Source of the DNA: Candidatus Woesearchaeota archaeon CG07_land_8_20_14_0_80_44_23
GTDB taxonomy: Archaea > Nanobdellota > Nanobdellia > Woesearchaeales > 0-14-0-80-44-23
Length of the DNA: 5,347 nucleotides
Assembly: GCA_002779235.1 (NCBI GenBank)
Contig: PEXD01000001.1
Location: 1 to 5,347 of the forward strand
Reading direction: 5' to 3'
Shown: in pieces, positions 5,334 through 5,347 of the stretch
How positions within the stretch are numbered: the stretch's first letter is position 1
How the letters are laid out: the number at the start of each line of letters is the position of its first letter
The notes under the pieces: generated by a model
Told to the model about the DNA's origin: nothing
The model's database searches: none
Seen by the model: only the letters and a program-made list of their open reading frames with translations
Position numbers and translations under genes: made by a program

Positions 5334-5347
5334 ACCTTTTATTAAAT
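5334..5347 (+). terminator. Possible start of a U-rich terminator
   Basis: Right after the TAA stop the plus strand reads ACCTTTTATTAAAT to the window edge. The T-run fits an archaeal terminator, but the element is cut off, so only weak support is available. Confidence 0.3.

Overview
The window looks like part of an archaeal genome, most likely a DPANN-type lineage (Woesearchaeota or Pacearchaeota-like). That lineage call is an inference. It rests on a TrmB-family regulator, a type A-like RNase P RNA, archaeal BRE/TATA promoter elements with U-rich 3' ends, arginine codons that are almost all AGA/AGG, and several N-glycosylation-sequon-rich surface proteins.

Layout. (1) Positions 1-2920, plus strand: the 3' part of a large secreted multi-domain Ig/fibronectin-like protein, open at the left edge. 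One base after its stop begins a 442-residue single-pass membrane protein with Ig-like ectodomains and a helical cytoplasmic tail. (2) Positions 2955-3782, minus strand: a TrmB-family transcription regulator, convergent with the first pair. Its promoter region (TATA, BRE, Shine-Dalgarno and a 20-bp palindrome) is legible. (3) Positions 3940-4238, minus strand: the RNase P RNA gene, identified from its conserved core (P1, P4 with bulged U, P15/P16). Its TATA box sits 25 bases upstream of the predicted 5' end. (4) Positions 4239-4425: a divergent promoter region with an 8+8 base inverted repeat between the RNase P promoter and the next operon. (5) Positions 4426-5333, plus strand: two translationally coupled genes for N-terminally anchored surface proteins, one of 76 residues and one of 221 residues.

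Two themes stand out. First, surface biogenesis: four of the five protein genes encode exported or membrane-anchored proteins. The C-terminal domain of the large left-edge protein resembles the ectodomain of the right-edge 221-residue protein, so the two loci may build related surface structures. Second, the 76-residue protein looks like a miniature of its downstream partner. It keeps the same type of membrane anchor and carries two copies of a short strand-like motif, SKISL[TN]VE. Whether it caps, primes or complements an assembly is speculation, but this pair is the best candidate here for an undescribed system. No mobile element, CRISPR array or tRNA was seen.
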